Positions 7,617 through 16,187 of a stretch of 32,080 nt of DNA are shown piece by piece. Under the pieces are notes generated by a model that did not search any database, was not told the DNA's origin, and saw only the letters and a program-made list of their open reading frames with translations. How positions within the stretch are numbered: the stretch's first letter is position 1; every line of letters starts with the position of its first letter. Source of the DNA: Micromonospora parastrephiae (GTDB lineage Bacteria > Actinomycetota > Actinomycetes > Mycobacteriales > Micromonosporaceae); contig NZ_JAEVHM010000054.1 in the NCBI RefSeq assembly GCF_016802865.1, positions 1 to 32,080 of the forward strand, written 5' to 3'. A program made the translations under genes and the position numbers.

Positions 7617-8357
7617 TCAGCGGCGGCCGTTGGTGCGGGCGGTGTCCTTGCCCAGCGCCTTGGTGAGGTCGTCGGCCGGCCGGCCGGACGGCTCGGTGGC
7701 GCCCTCGGCGACCGCCGGGACCTTGTCCGTCGGGCGGACACCGGTCTGCTTGGCCGTGCCGGTGGTGCTGGCGCTGTCGCCGCCGGCGACCGCCGAGCTG
7801 CCGGCGCCGGTCATCCCGGCCGCGCCGGCCATCGCGGAGCCGTCGCTGCCCTTGGCGGACGGGGTGCGCACCTCGATCGAGTCCACCTCGTCGCGCATCG
7901 GCTCCAGGGTGCGGGTCGGGTCGTACTCGGCCCACTCCTGCTGTTCCCGACGGCGACGCAGGGCGACCGCGCCGGCCAGGCCGGCGATGGCACCCGCTGC
8001 CAGCAGGCCGGTCATCATCGAGCCGCGACGGCGCGGCTGCTTCTTCTTACCGGTGATCCGCATGGTCTTCGACTTGGCCTTCCTGGTCAGCGGCCCCGCC
8101 TGCGCGGCGCCGTCACGGGCCGCCGTGGCCAGCGGTGCCAGCGTGGTGAGTGTCGTCCCCCAGCCGGTCGACGCGCGATCGCGTACCTTCGTCGCGGCCG
8201 GCCCGACGTAGCCCCGGGCCACCTGGACCCGCGGACCGACGGTCGCGCCGGCGCCCTTCGCGGCGTGGTTGGCTGCCTGCATCAGGTGGCTGATGCTTTG
8301 GTTCAGCTCGGCCTTGGCCAGCTGCCCCTGGGACTTACGCCGCCCGAATCCAAACAC
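7617..8357 (-). CDS. DUF5324-like single-pass membrane protein
   Basis: A 246-residue protein with a basic linker (KKKQPRRRG, about 115-123) directly before one membrane segment (MMTGLLAAGAIAGLAGAVAL) and then a basic RRRR stop signal. The N-terminal half is a helical, Ala-rich cytoplasmic region (LMQAANHAAKGAGATVGPRVQVARGYVGP); the C-terminal tail is disordered, Ala/Gly/Ser/Thr-rich. It resembles the actinobacterial DUF5324 family, encoded next to a cyclophilin gene in many Streptomyces-related genomes. Function is unknown. The GTG start at 8357 is fixed by AGGAGG seven bases upstream; the frame runs on to 9122 but that part is antisense to the cyclophilin. It is divergent from the cyclophilin gene. 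Confidence 0.75.
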   Translation of the reverse strand: MFGFGRRKSQGQLAKAELNQSISHLMQAANHAAKGAGATVGPRVQVARGYVGPAATKVRDRASTGWGTTLTTLAPLATAARDGAAQAGPLTRKAKSKTMRITGKKKQPRRRGSMMTGLLAAGAIAGLAGAVALRRRREQQEWAEYDPTRTLEPMRDEVDSIEVRTPSAKGSDGSAMAGAAGMTGAGSSAVAGGDSASTTGTAKQTGVRPTDKVPAVAEGATEPSGRPADDLTKALGKDTARTNGRR

Positions 8358-8474
8358 GGTCCTACCTCCTGGGAGTTGTTCCTTCGTCATCCTCCACCTT
8401 CGGATGCCTCCGCGATGCCAGATCGGGCACATGGGAGGATCCGCATGGAACTGACCAACGAGTGAGGAGTACCC

Positions 8475-9005
<531 letters not shown>

Positions 9006-9018
9006 GCGACCGGCGAGG

Positions 9019-9024
9019 TACCTT
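9019..9024 (+). promoter_or_regulatory. -10 box before a leader ORF of the rhomboid gene
   Basis: TACCTT ends seven bases before an ATG at 9032, the spacing of a leaderless transcript. The rhomboid gene itself starts 68 bases further on. Confidence 0.4.
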
Positions 9025-9031
9025 TGCTCGC

Positions 9032-9103
9032 ATGATTGAGCGCTCCGGAGCACGGCCGGTGCCGGTGGACCGCGCGGTGGCGGACGGAGGGTCGGCCCGG
9101 TGA
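9032..9103 (+). CDS. Possible 23-residue leader peptide upstream of rhomboid gene
   Basis: ATG at 9032 opens a 23-codon frame (begins MIERSGARP, ends DGGSAR) whose TGA overlaps the GTG of the rhomboid gene as GTGA. TACCTT lies seven bases upstream. The exact overlap and the leaderless-type promoter suggest a translated leader coupled to the rhomboid gene. It resembles no known peptide, and in G+C-rich DNA such a short frame may be chance. Confidence 0.35.
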   Translation: MIERSGARPVPVDRAVADGGSAR

Positions 9104-10011
9104 GTGAGTCCCCGCCGACCACCCCGGTCTGCTACCGGCACCCCGGTCGGGAGACCTACGTCCGGTGCACCCGCTGCGACCGGCCGATCTGTCCGGACTG
9201 CATGCGGGAGGCGTCCGTCGGGCACCAGTGCCCGGAGTGCGTCAACGAGGGCCGTCGCACTGTCCGGCCGGCGCGTACCGCCTTCGGTGGCGGTACCGCC
9301 GGCCGGCACGGTTACGTCACCAAGGGGCTCATCGCGCTGAACGTGCTGCTCATGCTGCTGTCCATCGCCTCCGACCGGGGTGGGGACGCGGCGGTGGGCG
9401 GTTCCGGCTTCGGCGGGCTGATGGGTGGCAGCACCCCGCTGACCAACTGGGGTTCGGTGCTCGGGCTGGCGTTCTTCCCCGACGGGACGCTCGGTGGCAT
9501 CGCCGAGGGCCAGTGGTATCGCCTGGTCACCGCCATGTTCCTGCATTACGGCGTGATCCATCTGCTGCTCAACATGTGGGCGCTGTGGGTGCTCGGCCGG
9601 TCGTTGGAGGCCAACCTCGGGCCGCTGCGCTTCGGCGCGCTCTACCTGATCGCGGGTCTCGGCGGTAACGTCGCCGCCTACCTGTTCAGCGCCCAGAACT
9701 CGGCCACGGCCGGCGCCTCGACGGCGGTCTTCGGCCTCTTCGCCGCGCTGATCATCATCGAGCGCAAGCTCGGCCGGGACATCTCCCAGGTGATCCCGAT
9801 CCTGGTGATCAACCTGGTGTTCACGCTGACCGTGCCGGGCATCTCCATCCCCGGGCACCTGGGCGGCCTGGTGGTCGGCGCGGCGATGTCTCTGGTGCTC
9901 GCGTACGCGCCCCGTGGCCGGCGCACGTTGGTGCAGGTCGCCGGCGGCGCGGTCATCCTGCTGATCCTGCTCGCCCTGACCCTGTTCCGCACCACGCAGC
10001 TGTTGGGGTGA
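9100..10011 (+). CDS. Rhomboid family intramembrane serine protease with N-terminal zinc-finger
   Basis: A 303-residue membrane protease. An N-terminal B-box-like zinc-binding region (C11, H14, C23, C26, C31, C34, H42, C44, C47) precedes six to seven membrane helices. The catalytic dyad is S207 (GASTAVFG) and H253 (IPGHLGGLVVG); N158 in HLLLNMWAL fits the oxyanion position. Rhomboids cleave transmembrane substrates within the bilayer; actinobacterial substrates are mostly unknown. The zinc finger is typical of the actinobacterial subfamily. The GTG at 9100 has CGGAGG nine bases upstream and overlaps a short leader frame. It follows the cyclophilin gene and converges with the PH-domain gene only ten bases away. 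Confidence 0.93.
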   Translation: MSESPPTTPVCYRHPGRETYVRCTRCDRPICPDCMREASVGHQCPECVNEGRRTVRPARTAFGGGTAGRHGYVTKGLIALNVLLMLLSIASDRGGDAAVGGSGFGGLMGGSTPLTNWGSVLGLAFFPDGTLGGIAEGQWYRLVTAMFLHYGVIHLLLNMWALWVLGRSLEANLGPLRFGALYLIAGLGGNVAAYLFSAQNSATAGASTAVFGLFAALIIIERKLGRDISQVIPILVINLVFTLTVPGISIPGHLGGLVVGAAMSLVLAYAPRGRRTLVQVAGGAVILLILLALTLFRTTQLLG

Positions 10012-10021
10012 CCGGCGGGAG

Positions 10022-10456
10022 CTATCCGGTCGTGTCCGGGCGGGCGGCGCGCAACTCGGCGGCCACCTCCTCCGGGGTGGCCCCCAGGTCGTACCGGCCG
10101 AGCAGGTGCAGCGACTCGCCCGCGTCGATCTCCAGTGTCTCGCTGGTCAGCCCCAACCGTGGTCGACGGTCCACGGTGATCGCCTCGACCGCCGACCAGG
10201 GCAGCAGCCGCCGGCCGGCGAAGCCGCGGATGACGGTGAGGCCGTCGGAGTCCACGGCCAACCGGACGGGCGCGACCAGGTCGCGTGCCGCCCAGCCGGC
10301 CAGCGCGGCGGCGGCCAGGGCGGCCACCACGAGTCGCACCGAGTCGCCGTCGGCGAAGAGCAACCCGAGCGCGACCAGCAGCACCGCGCCGGCCAGCTTC
10401 GCCGCCGGCAGGCCCGCCGGCACCCGCCACGTCCGGCTCGGGGTGATCTCATCCAC
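10022..10456 (-). CDS. PH-domain-containing membrane protein
   Basis: A 144-residue protein with two adjacent membrane helices at about 20-58 (KLAGAVLLVALGLLFA and LVVAALAAAALAGWAA) and a C-terminal bacterial PH-like domain (LAVDSDGLTVIRGFAGRRLLPWSAVEAITVDRRPRLG, with the Trp-Ser pair typical of these proteins). Such proteins sit next to cyclophilin/rhomboid and cell-division genes in many actinomycetes; the role is unknown. GTG 10456 is preferred because the upstream part of the frame lacks sense and a CATGCT hexamer lies six bases before it, a weak leaderless-type pattern. Confidence 0.75.
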   Translation of the reverse strand: MDEITPSRTWRVPAGLPAAKLAGAVLLVALGLLFADGDSVRLVVAALAAAALAGWAARDLVAPVRLAVDSDGLTVIRGFAGRRLLPWSAVEAITVDRRPRLGLTSETLEIDAGESLHLLGRYDLGATPEEVAAELRAARPDTTG

Positions 10457-10518
10457 CCGCCCAGCATGCCAGCGGTGGTCGGCTGCCGCCTGGGCGGACG
10501 ACCGGTCGATGGACGACG

Positions 10519-10524
10519 TAGGAT
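10519..10524 (+). promoter_or_regulatory. -10 box of the thiolase gene
   Basis: TAGGAT, 30 bases before the thiolase ATG. The leader of about 24 bases contains a GGGGAG ribosome site (10544-10549). No convincing -35 box is visible. Confidence 0.45.
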
Positions 10525-10554
10525 CGAGGCAGCCCAAGTTACCGGGGAGTAAAC

Positions 10555-11727
10555 ATGAGTGACGCGGTCATCGTCGGCGCGGTACGCACCCCGGTCGGAC
10601 GGCGCAAGGGCAGCCTCGCCGGCGTCCACCCGGTCGACCTCTCGGCGCACGTGCTGCGCGCCCTCGCCGAACGCACCGGCCTCGATCCGGCGCAGGTCGA
10701 CGACGTCTTCTGGGGCTGCGTGTCCCAGGTCGGCGAGCAGTCCTGGAACATCGCGCGCAACGCGGTCCTCGCCGCCGGCTGGCCCGAGACGGTCCCCGGC
10801 ACCACCCTCGACCGGCAGTGCGGTTCCAGCCAGCAGGCGCTGCACTTCGCCGCCGCCACCGTCCTCTCCGGCCAGGCCGACCTCGTGGTCGCCGGTGGGG
10901 TGGAGTCGATGACCCGGGTGCCGATGGGTTCCAGCGTGGCCGGCGGCATGCCGTTCAGCGACCAGCTCCGCGACCGGTACCGGGGCGTGGAGGGCTTCGC
11001 CGACGACGCACCGCTGCCGTTCAACCAGGGGGTCGGCGCCGAGCTGATCGCCCGACGCTGGCGCCTCTCGCGTACCCAACTCGACGAGTTCGCGCTGACC
11101 AGCCACGAGAAGGCCGCCGCCGCGCAGGACGCCGGGGCGTTCGACCCGGAACTGACGCCGGTCCCGCTCGTCGACGGCGGCAAGTTCGCCGCCGACGAGG
11201 GCATCCGTCGGGAGACCTCGCTGGAGAAGCTCGGTGAGCTGTCCACCCCGTTCCGCGTCGACGGTGTGGTGACCGCCGGCTCCGCGTCCCAGATCTCCGA
11301 CGGCGCCGCCGCCCTCGCGGTGACCACCTCCGAGTGGGCCAGCCGGCACGGCCTGCGCCCGCTGGCCCGCATCCACACCGCCGTGGTCGCCGCCGACGAC
11401 CCGGTCACCATGCTCACCGCGCCCATCCCGGCCACCGCGAAGGCGCTGCGCCGCGCGGGGCTGGGCATCGAGGAGATCGGGGTGTACGAGGTGAACGAGG
11501 CGTTCGCCCCGGTGCCGCTGGCCTGGCTCGCGGAGACCGAGGCGGACCCGGAGCGACTCAACCCGCGCGGCGGGGCGATCGCCCTCGGTCACCCGCTCGG
11601 GGGCTCCGGCGCCCGAATCATGACCACGATGCTCCAGCACATGCACGACAACGGGATCCGCTACGGCCTGCAGACCATGTGCGAGGGCGGCGGCATGGCC
11701 AACGCCACCATCGTCGAGCTGGTCTGA
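10555..11727 (+). CDS. Acetyl-CoA C-acetyltransferase (thiolase)
   Basis: A 390-residue thiolase. The nucleophilic Cys89 (DRQCGSSQQAL), the NEAFAP motif, the catalytic His in GGAIALGHPLGGSGAR near 345, and the second Cys in MCEGGGMANA near 380 are all present. Thiolases condense or cleave beta-ketoacyl-CoA; length and motifs fit type I/II enzymes. There are no 3-hydroxyacyl-CoA dehydrogenase or CoA-transferase genes nearby, so a biosynthetic (acetoacetyl-CoA) or degradative role cannot be decided. ATG 10555 with GGGGAG six bases upstream is a clear start. Confidence 0.94.
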   Translation: MSDAVIVGAVRTPVGRRKGSLAGVHPVDLSAHVLRALAERTGLDPAQVDDVFWGCVSQVGEQSWNIARNAVLAAGWPETVPGTTLDRQCGSSQQALHFAAATVLSGQADLVVAGGVESMTRVPMGSSVAGGMPFSDQLRDRYRGVEGFADDAPLPFNQGVGAELIARRWRLSRTQLDEFALTSHEKAAAAQDAGAFDPELTPVPLVDGGKFAADEGIRRETSLEKLGELSTPFRVDGVVTAGSASQISDGAAALAVTTSEWASRHGLRPLARIHTAVVAADDPVTMLTAPIPATAKALRRAGLGIEEIGVYEVNEAFAPVPLAWLAETEADPERLNPRGGAIALGHPLGGSGARIMTTMLQHMHDNGIRYGLQTMCEGGGMANATIVELV

Positions 11728-11759
11728 GGAAACGTCTCGCCCGGCCCGGGCCGGCCGCC

Positions 11760-11765
11760 TAGGGT
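11760..11765 (+). promoter_or_regulatory. -10 box for leaderless phosphotransferase transcript
   Basis: TAGGGT ends seven bases before the GTG at 11773; there is no Shine-Dalgarno sequence. Confidence 0.5.
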
Positions 11766-11772
11766 GCCCTCC

Positions 11773-12768
11773 GTGACGACGATCGAGCGCGCCCCCGACT
11801 GGTCCGACGAGCAGTGGCAGACGCGGGCGCGATCCTGGGTCGACGAGCAGGTGACCCGGGTCGGCCGGCGGGTGACCGGGCCGGTCGAGCCCCGGGTCCG
11901 TCCGTGGTCGCTGGTGTGGCGGGTGCCCACCGACGACGGTCCGGTCTGGTTCAAGGCGAACAACCCGGGCACGGTGCACGAGGCCGTCCTCATCGCGACG
12001 CTGGCCCGGCTCACGCCGGAGCGGGTGCTGACACCGATCGCGGTGGACCCGCAGCGGGGCTGGTCACTGCTGCCCGACGGTGGCGAGTCACTGCGCGCGC
12101 TCCTGGGCCGCGACCCGGACCTGACGCACTGGGAGCGGGCGCTGCCCGGGTACGCCGCGCTCCAGTTGGCCACCGCGCCGCAGGCCGACGAGCTGATCGC
12201 CCTCGGCGTACCGGACCACCGCCCCGAGGTGCTGGCCGATCTGTTCGCCGACCTGCTCGACGACCACGCCTCGCTGCGGATCGGCGCCGAGGGCGGGCTC
12301 CGCCCCGAGGTGTACGGCCGGCTGCGGGCGGAGCTGCCGTCGTACACCGAGCGGTGCCGCCGGCTCGCCGACATCGGCGTCCCGGCCACCGTGCAGCACG
12401 ACGACCTGCACGACGGCAACGTCTTCGCCGGCCCGGACGGGTACCGCTTCTTCGACTGGGGTGACGCCTCGGTGGCGCACCCGTTCGGCACGCTGCTGGT
12501 GACGCTGCGCTCCATCCGGTTCGCCAGCGAGCTGTCGGCCGACGACGCCCGGCTGGCCCGGCTGCGCGACGCCTACCTGGAGGCGTGGACCGACCGGTAC
12601 GACCGGCCGACCCTCGTCGAGGCCGCCGACCTGGCGATCAGCCTGGGTACGGTGAGTCGGTCACTCTCCTGGCGTCGAGCCCTCGACACGGCCGATCCGG
12701 CCCGTGCCGAGTACGCAGATGCCGTTCCCGGCTGGCTGGAGGAACTGCTGGAGTCCGAGGCCGCCTGA
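11773..12768 (+). CDS. Aminoglycoside phosphotransferase (APH)-fold protein
   Basis: A 331-residue kinase-like protein of the APH / choline kinase family. The catalytic loop QHDDLHDGNVF (H-x-D-x4-N, about residues 214-224) and the metal-binding FFDWGDA are intact; the N-lobe contains WFKANNPG with the likely ATP-contacting Lys. Despite the family name, most genomic members are not proven resistance enzymes and probably phosphorylate small metabolites, so no drug target is implied. GTG 11773 is chosen over the GTG at 11764 because TAGGGT lies seven bases before it and would overlap the earlier start. It stands alone after the thiolase gene. Confidence 0.85.
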   Translation: MTTIERAPDWSDEQWQTRARSWVDEQVTRVGRRVTGPVEPRVRPWSLVWRVPTDDGPVWFKANNPGTVHEAVLIATLARLTPERVLTPIAVDPQRGWSLLPDGGESLRALLGRDPDLTHWERALPGYAALQLATAPQADELIALGVPDHRPEVLADLFADLLDDHASLRIGAEGGLRPEVYGRLRAELPSYTERCRRLADIGVPATVQHDDLHDGNVFAGPDGYRFFDWGDASVAHPFGTLLVTLRSIRFASELSADDARLARLRDAYLEAWTDRYDRPTLVEAADLAISLGTVSRSLSWRRALDTADPARAEYADAVPGWLEELLESEAA

Positions 12769-12861
12769 GATCGTGTTGGGTGCCGGTCTGGACAGGCAGC
12801 GGTCCGGCGGGCAGGATCTTGGCGCCGACCCCGCGCCGTCCACATCAGATCGGGATCCCAC

Positions 12862-13074
12862 GTGACCATCAGCCTGCTCCGGCACGCCCCGCGTCGTGGC
12901 GCCCGTCGGGTCCTCGCCGCCGTGGCGGCTGTCGTGGTCGCCGCGGCTGCCGCGTCGACAGGTGTCGCCCGACCGGCTCGGGCCGCGGCCTATGACGGTC
13001 CGCAGCCGGGCACCTTCACCGGCCTCGGGTTCGACACCTGCGCCGCCCCGTCGAACGCGTCGATGAAGGCGTGG
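12862..13074 (+). pseudogene. Truncated DUF1906-type (glycoside-hydrolase-like) secreted protein
   Basis: GTG 12862 opens a classical signal peptide (RRGARR, a long Ala/Val core, an ARPARA cleavage region) followed by the first part of a DUF1906 / GH25-like domain (FTGLGFDTCAAPSNASMKAW). Family members continue with a segment like LxxPYRAIGIYIGG and about 200 more residues. Here similarity stops after the Trp codon at 13072-13074 and the frame runs into sequence antisense to the kinase gene, so only about 71 residues remain. The frame stays open to 13215 by chance. The family continuation is from general knowledge; the break itself is inferred from loss of both coding sense and motifs. Confidence 0.65.
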
Positions 13075-13987
13075 TCTCCAAGCTGGGCGACCGCGGCAGG
13101 CGCGGCTCGCGCGGACCGTTCGGCCCCGGCCGGCGTACGCCATCCAGCAGTGAGATCCCGCGCGAACGCTTGCCGCCGGCGCGGCGCAGCAGCCGCTCCG
13201 CCACCTCGGCGGTGATCCGCTCGTTCGGGTCCTTGCGCAGCAGCCCGTTGAGCACGGCCTTGAGCGGGCCGGCGTTCTTCGGCGGTGGGATCGGCTCGGT
13301 GGCCAACGCGGCCAGGGTGCCGATCGCCGACGGCCGGGCGTACGGAGACTTACCCTCGACCGCCGCGTAGAGCGTCGCGCCCAACGACCACAGGTCGGCC
13401 TCCGGCCCGGCGGTGCCGTCTCGGGCCCGCTCCGGCGAAATGTACGCGGGCGAGCCGAGAACCATGCCGGTACGGGTGACGTTCGGGTCACCCGGGATGG
13501 TGGCGAGGCCGAAATCGGTCAACACCACCCGACCGTCGTCGCCGAGCAGCACGTTGCCCGGCTTCACGTCGCGGTGCATGACGCCCGCCTTGTGCGCCGC
13601 GTTGAGGGCCCCCAGCACACCGAGACCGATCTCGACCGCGCGGGCCACCGGCACCGGGCCGTCCTCGGCGAGCGTGTCCTGCAACGACTTCGACGCCACG
13701 TACTCCATGACGATCCACGGATCGCCGTCGGTGCGCAGCACGTCGAAGATGCGGACGACGTTGGCGTGGTTGAGCCGGGCGATGGCCCGCGCCTCCCGCA
13801 ACGAGCGTTCCCGCATCTCGCGGCGTTCCTCGTCGGTGAGACCGGGCGGCGGCACCAACTCCTTGATGGCGACGTCCCGGTGCAGCACCTCGTCGCGCGC
13901 CTTCCACACCCGACCCATGCCGCCCTGGCCGAGCGGCGACAGAAGCCGGTATCGGTCAGCGACGAGTTGGGGAAGCGCGTTCGACAT
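13016..13987 (-). CDS. Serine/threonine protein kinase (PknB-like), C-terminally truncated
   Basis: A 323-residue Hanks-type kinase. The kinase domain (12-270) is complete: glycine loop GQGGMGRV (20-27), K42 (AIKEL), E65, HRDVKPGN with D140, DFG 158-160, SPAYISPE and DLWSLG. Homologues usually continue with a long Pro-rich linker, a membrane helix and an extracellular sensor domain. Here the chain ends about 50 residues after the kinase domain, and the last 19 residues (from about 305) are encoded by DNA antisense to the truncated DUF1906 gene. The kinase may be active but soluble and without its sensor. Start ATG 13987 is preceded by TACCGT and seven bases, a leaderless pattern. Confidence 0.82.
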   Translation of the reverse strand: MSNALPQLVADRYRLLSPLGQGGMGRVWKARDEVLHRDVAIKELVPPPGLTDEERREMRERSLREARAIARLNHANVVRIFDVLRTDGDPWIVMEYVASKSLQDTLAEDGPVPVARAVEIGLGVLGALNAAHKAGVMHRDVKPGNVLLGDDGRVVLTDFGLATIPGDPNVTRTGMVLGSPAYISPERARDGTAGPEADLWSLGATLYAAVEGKSPYARPSAIGTLAALATEPIPPPKNAGPLKAVLNGLLRKDPNERITAEVAERLLRRAGGKRSRGISLLDGVRRPGPNGPREPRLPRSPSLETTPSSTRSTGRRRCRTRGR

Positions 13988-13994
13988 CGGTGAG

Positions 13995-14000
13995 ACGGTA
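13995..14000 (-). promoter_or_regulatory. -10 box for leaderless kinase transcript
   Basis: TACCGT on the minus strand ends seven bases before the kinase ATG at 13987. Confidence 0.5.
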
Positions 14001-14065
14001 CCCGGACCCGCCGACGGTCACACCGCCGGCACGCCACTGTCCGTTCCCGGCAACTTCCGGCCGCG

Positions 14066-14071
14066 TACCCT
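14066..14071 (+). promoter_or_regulatory. -10 box for leaderless accE transcript
   Basis: TACCCT ends six bases before ATG 14078; no ribosome site is present. Confidence 0.5.
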
Positions 14072-14077
14072 TGCGGC

Positions 14078-14273
14078 ATGTCTGCCGAAGAGCCGCTGTT
14101 CCGGGTCGTTCGCGGCGTGCCCACCGCGGAGGAGTTGGCCGCCCTGGTCGGCGCCATCGTCGTCCGGTCCCGCCCGGCCGTCGCCCCCCACGCCGCCGGC
14201 CACCTCGGTCTGGGCCCGCAGCGCCCGACCGGCCAGCCCCCGCACCTGGCGCACCGCCGGCCTCCCCCGCTGA
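14078..14273 (+). pseudogene. accE: Acyl-CoA carboxylase epsilon subunit, one-base frameshift
   Basis: AccE is the small subunit that joins biotin-carrying alpha and carboxyltransferase beta subunits of actinobacterial acyl-CoA carboxylases. The N-terminal half reads MSAEEPLFRVVRGVPTAEEL then a short helix, as in the family. The typical C-terminus (VWARSARPASPRTWRT, then AGLPR) is present but in the +1 frame. Removing one C from the C6 run at 14184-14189 restores a 64-residue AccE ending at the TGA 14271-14273. As written, the frame instead ends at 14311 with an unrelated tail. Either the gene is broken or the run is misread. The expected beta-subunit gene is not next to it; the alpha subunit is at 21742. 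Confidence 0.72.
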
Positions 14274-14361
14274 CGCGACCCGCCGTACGGGGGCTGCCAG
14301 GGTGGCGTTGAGCCGTTAACCTCACTCAGGGAAACGGTGCCGTGACGCATAGGGAGGGTCG

Positions 14362-14811
14362 ATGATCCCCGAAGAGGACGGGCCAGCACCCTGGCTGCGC
14401 AACTACGGCGGCATCAAGGCTGACATCCGCCAACTCCGGGAATTCGCCGACCAACTCGCCGCCGAGGTCGAACGCAACTACGCGCCGCACCTGCCGTACA
14501 TCGCCGCCGACATGTCCGCCGAAATACCCAACCCCTGCGACGCCTTCGTCGAGCTGGTCACCTTCCTGCACGCCCACCACGAGACACAGCAGGCCACCGC
14601 GGACATGGTGTACGCCGTCCGAGGCGCCACCGGCCACCTAGCCGCCGCCGCCGACCGCGTCGCCACCCAGTACGCCGACAGCGACGCCTTCTCCGCAGCC
14701 CGAGTGGTCGACGTGCAACAGGCCCTCGCCGACCCGGGCGCCGTGCTGCCCAACACCCCGACGCCCACACCGATGCTCACCGACCCCACCGGCCCGGCGG
14801 TGCTCCCATGA
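14362..14811 (+). CDS. Small helical protein with YxxxD signal, type VII secretion-associated
   Basis: A 149-residue protein, first gene of a three-gene operon that ends in a mycosin protease. It is predicted mostly helical, with no signal peptide or membrane segment. Y104-A-D-S-D108 matches the YxxxD/E motif that marks substrates of type VII (ESX) secretion, placed after a long helix (TADMVYAVRGATGHLAAAADRVATQ), as in WXG100/ESX-associated proteins; a clear WXG turn is not visible. The last 30 residues are Pro/Thr-rich. It may be a co-secreted partner of the PPE-like protein encoded next. AGGGAGG four bases upstream supports ATG 14362; TAACCT at 14318-14323 is a possible -10 box. Confidence 0.62.
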   Translation: MIPEEDGPAPWLRNYGGIKADIRQLREFADQLAAEVERNYAPHLPYIAADMSAEIPNPCDAFVELVTFLHAHHETQQATADMVYAVRGATGHLAAAADRVATQYADSDAFSAARVVDVQQALADPGAVLPNTPTPTPMLTDPTGPAVLP

Positions 14812-16187
14812 TCGAGCGGGGCAACAGCCGCACCTCCGGCACCGACTGGCAGCTCATGGACGTCAACAGCATGTGGGCGTGCCTACAGGACCACGACACC
14901 GCCAACCACTGGAAGCAGGTCGCCGGCTGGCGCAAGGTCTGCGACCTGGCACAGATCCACCTCGGCCGGCTCCAGGAATACCGACGCGGCCTCGCCGCGG
15001 CGTGGCCACCCGAAACCAGCGCCGCCTCCCGCACGTACCTCGCCCAACTCGACGAACTGATCGACAAGGTGCGGCACACCCACGACGCCGCCACCGCCAA
15101 CTACACCGCGCTGTCCGCCGCCACCCAGGCCATCGGCACCACCCGCGCCGCGCTCCGCAAGGTCCACGAGGAGTACGCGGACAAACTCCAACAAAAGCGG
15201 GCCTACGAGACGACAGCCGCCGACCCGAAAGCCATCATGGGCAGCCGGATCACCGAGCCACCCGTTTCCGATGCGGAACTGGAACGGCTGAACGCGCAGG
15301 CGCGGGGCATGATGTTCAGTTTGAGCGGCGAACTCCAACAAGCCCAAGCAACCCTCCAAAAACCACCGCCACCCCCTCGACGGGCAGGCCACCAACCGAA
15401 CGATCCGGATACTTACGGCACTAGCGCACAAGGTCCAGTCATTCCGCCCGTCATCGCCGTACCGATGACGCCGACCGTTTCAACAACGGTGAAGGCACGG
15501 AATGCACCCTCTTTAGGACCTACGTCTGTTCAGGCTCCCTCAGGCGTGGGACCTGTTCTCGGCGGAACAAGTTCGGCTTCAATGCCGGGCGCAACGAGCC
15601 CGAACTTGCCCGGGCCGGCAACTTCTCCATTAGCGCCACCTACCGCTTCGCCCAGCCTGCCGTCCGGCATTTCGGTCGGGCCCGTCAGCGACCTGACGCC
15701 ACGGCGCTCTGCGGGTACCAGACCTCAGAGCGGGACTGAAAACTTTGCCCAGCGCCCGACACCACCGGCTTCCAGCCGACCGATGCCACCCGGAGGCGTC
15801 ATTGGGGGCATGCCAGGCATGAACGTGAGCCAACCCGGCCCAACCCAAAGCTCGCCTCGGCGCGTCAACCCGATCGGCGGTGTCATTGGCGGTGGCGGAG
15901 CGGGCACCGCACCGAGCGGAGGAGCCGGCTCTCGCCCTGGATCAGGCCGCAGCTCGTCAGCGATGCAAGGCATCCCACCGATGGGCGGCGCGCCTGGACT
16001 GGCGAGCCCCCCTGGTGTTCAGCCGCCGGCTCTTCGGCCAACCGATCAAAGGCAGGCAGGCAACGACGCGTCCCACTGGGACCCCGATCACCCGTGGAAA
16101 ATCGATACGGGCGTAGCGCCGGTGGTCCGTCCACCCAGTGATGACGGGCCCATCGACCCAGGTCCCGCCATCGGCTTCAATCGATGA
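14808..16187 (+). CDS. PPE-like / WXG-superfamily proline-rich protein
   Basis: A 459-residue protein. The first 165 residues are helical with a pattern seen in actinomycete PPE/WXG-type proteins: a conserved Trp-Pro (AAAWPPETSAASRTYLAQLD) between two long helices, then NYTALSAATQAIGTTRAALRKVHEEY. From about 185 to the end it is disordered and rich in Pro, Gly, Ser and Thr (for example PPPPPRR, PGGVIGGMPG). It lacks a signal peptide. The likely partner is the YxxxD protein upstream, and secretion through an ESX system encoded elsewhere is inferred. Its ATG shares ATGA with the upstream gene and its stop shares ATGA with the mycosin. Codon use in the C-terminal half is visibly less G+C-biased than in neighbouring genes. 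Confidence 0.6.
   Translation: MIERGNSRTSGTDWQLMDVNSMWACLQDHDTANHWKQVAGWRKVCDLAQIHLGRLQEYRRGLAAAWPPETSAASRTYLAQLDELIDKVRHTHDAATANYTALSAATQAIGTTRAALRKVHEEYADKLQQKRAYETTAADPKAIMGSRITEPPVSDAELERLNAQARGMMFSLSGELQQAQATLQKPPPPPRRAGHQPNDPDTYGTSAQGPVIPPVIAVPMTPTVSTTVKARNAPSLGPTSVQAPSGVGPVLGGTSSASMPGATSPNLPGPATSPLAPPTASPSLPSGISVGPVSDLTPRRSAGTRPQSGTENFAQRPTPPASSRPMPPGGVIGGMPGMNVSQPGPTQSSPRRVNPIGGVIGGGGAGTAPSGGAGSRPGSGRSSSAMQGIPPMGGAPGLASPPGVQPPALRPTDQRQAGNDASHWDPDHPWKIDTGVAPVVRPPSDDGPIDPGPAIGFNR

Noticed and set aside
10147..11979. 610-codon minus-strand open frame
   Set aside because: Antisense to the thiolase gene; low-complexity composition and no recognisable domain.
13413..14273. Long plus-strand frame ending in the accE C-terminus
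   Set aside because: Most of it is antisense to the kinase; only its last 30 codons are meaningful, as the shifted end of accE.
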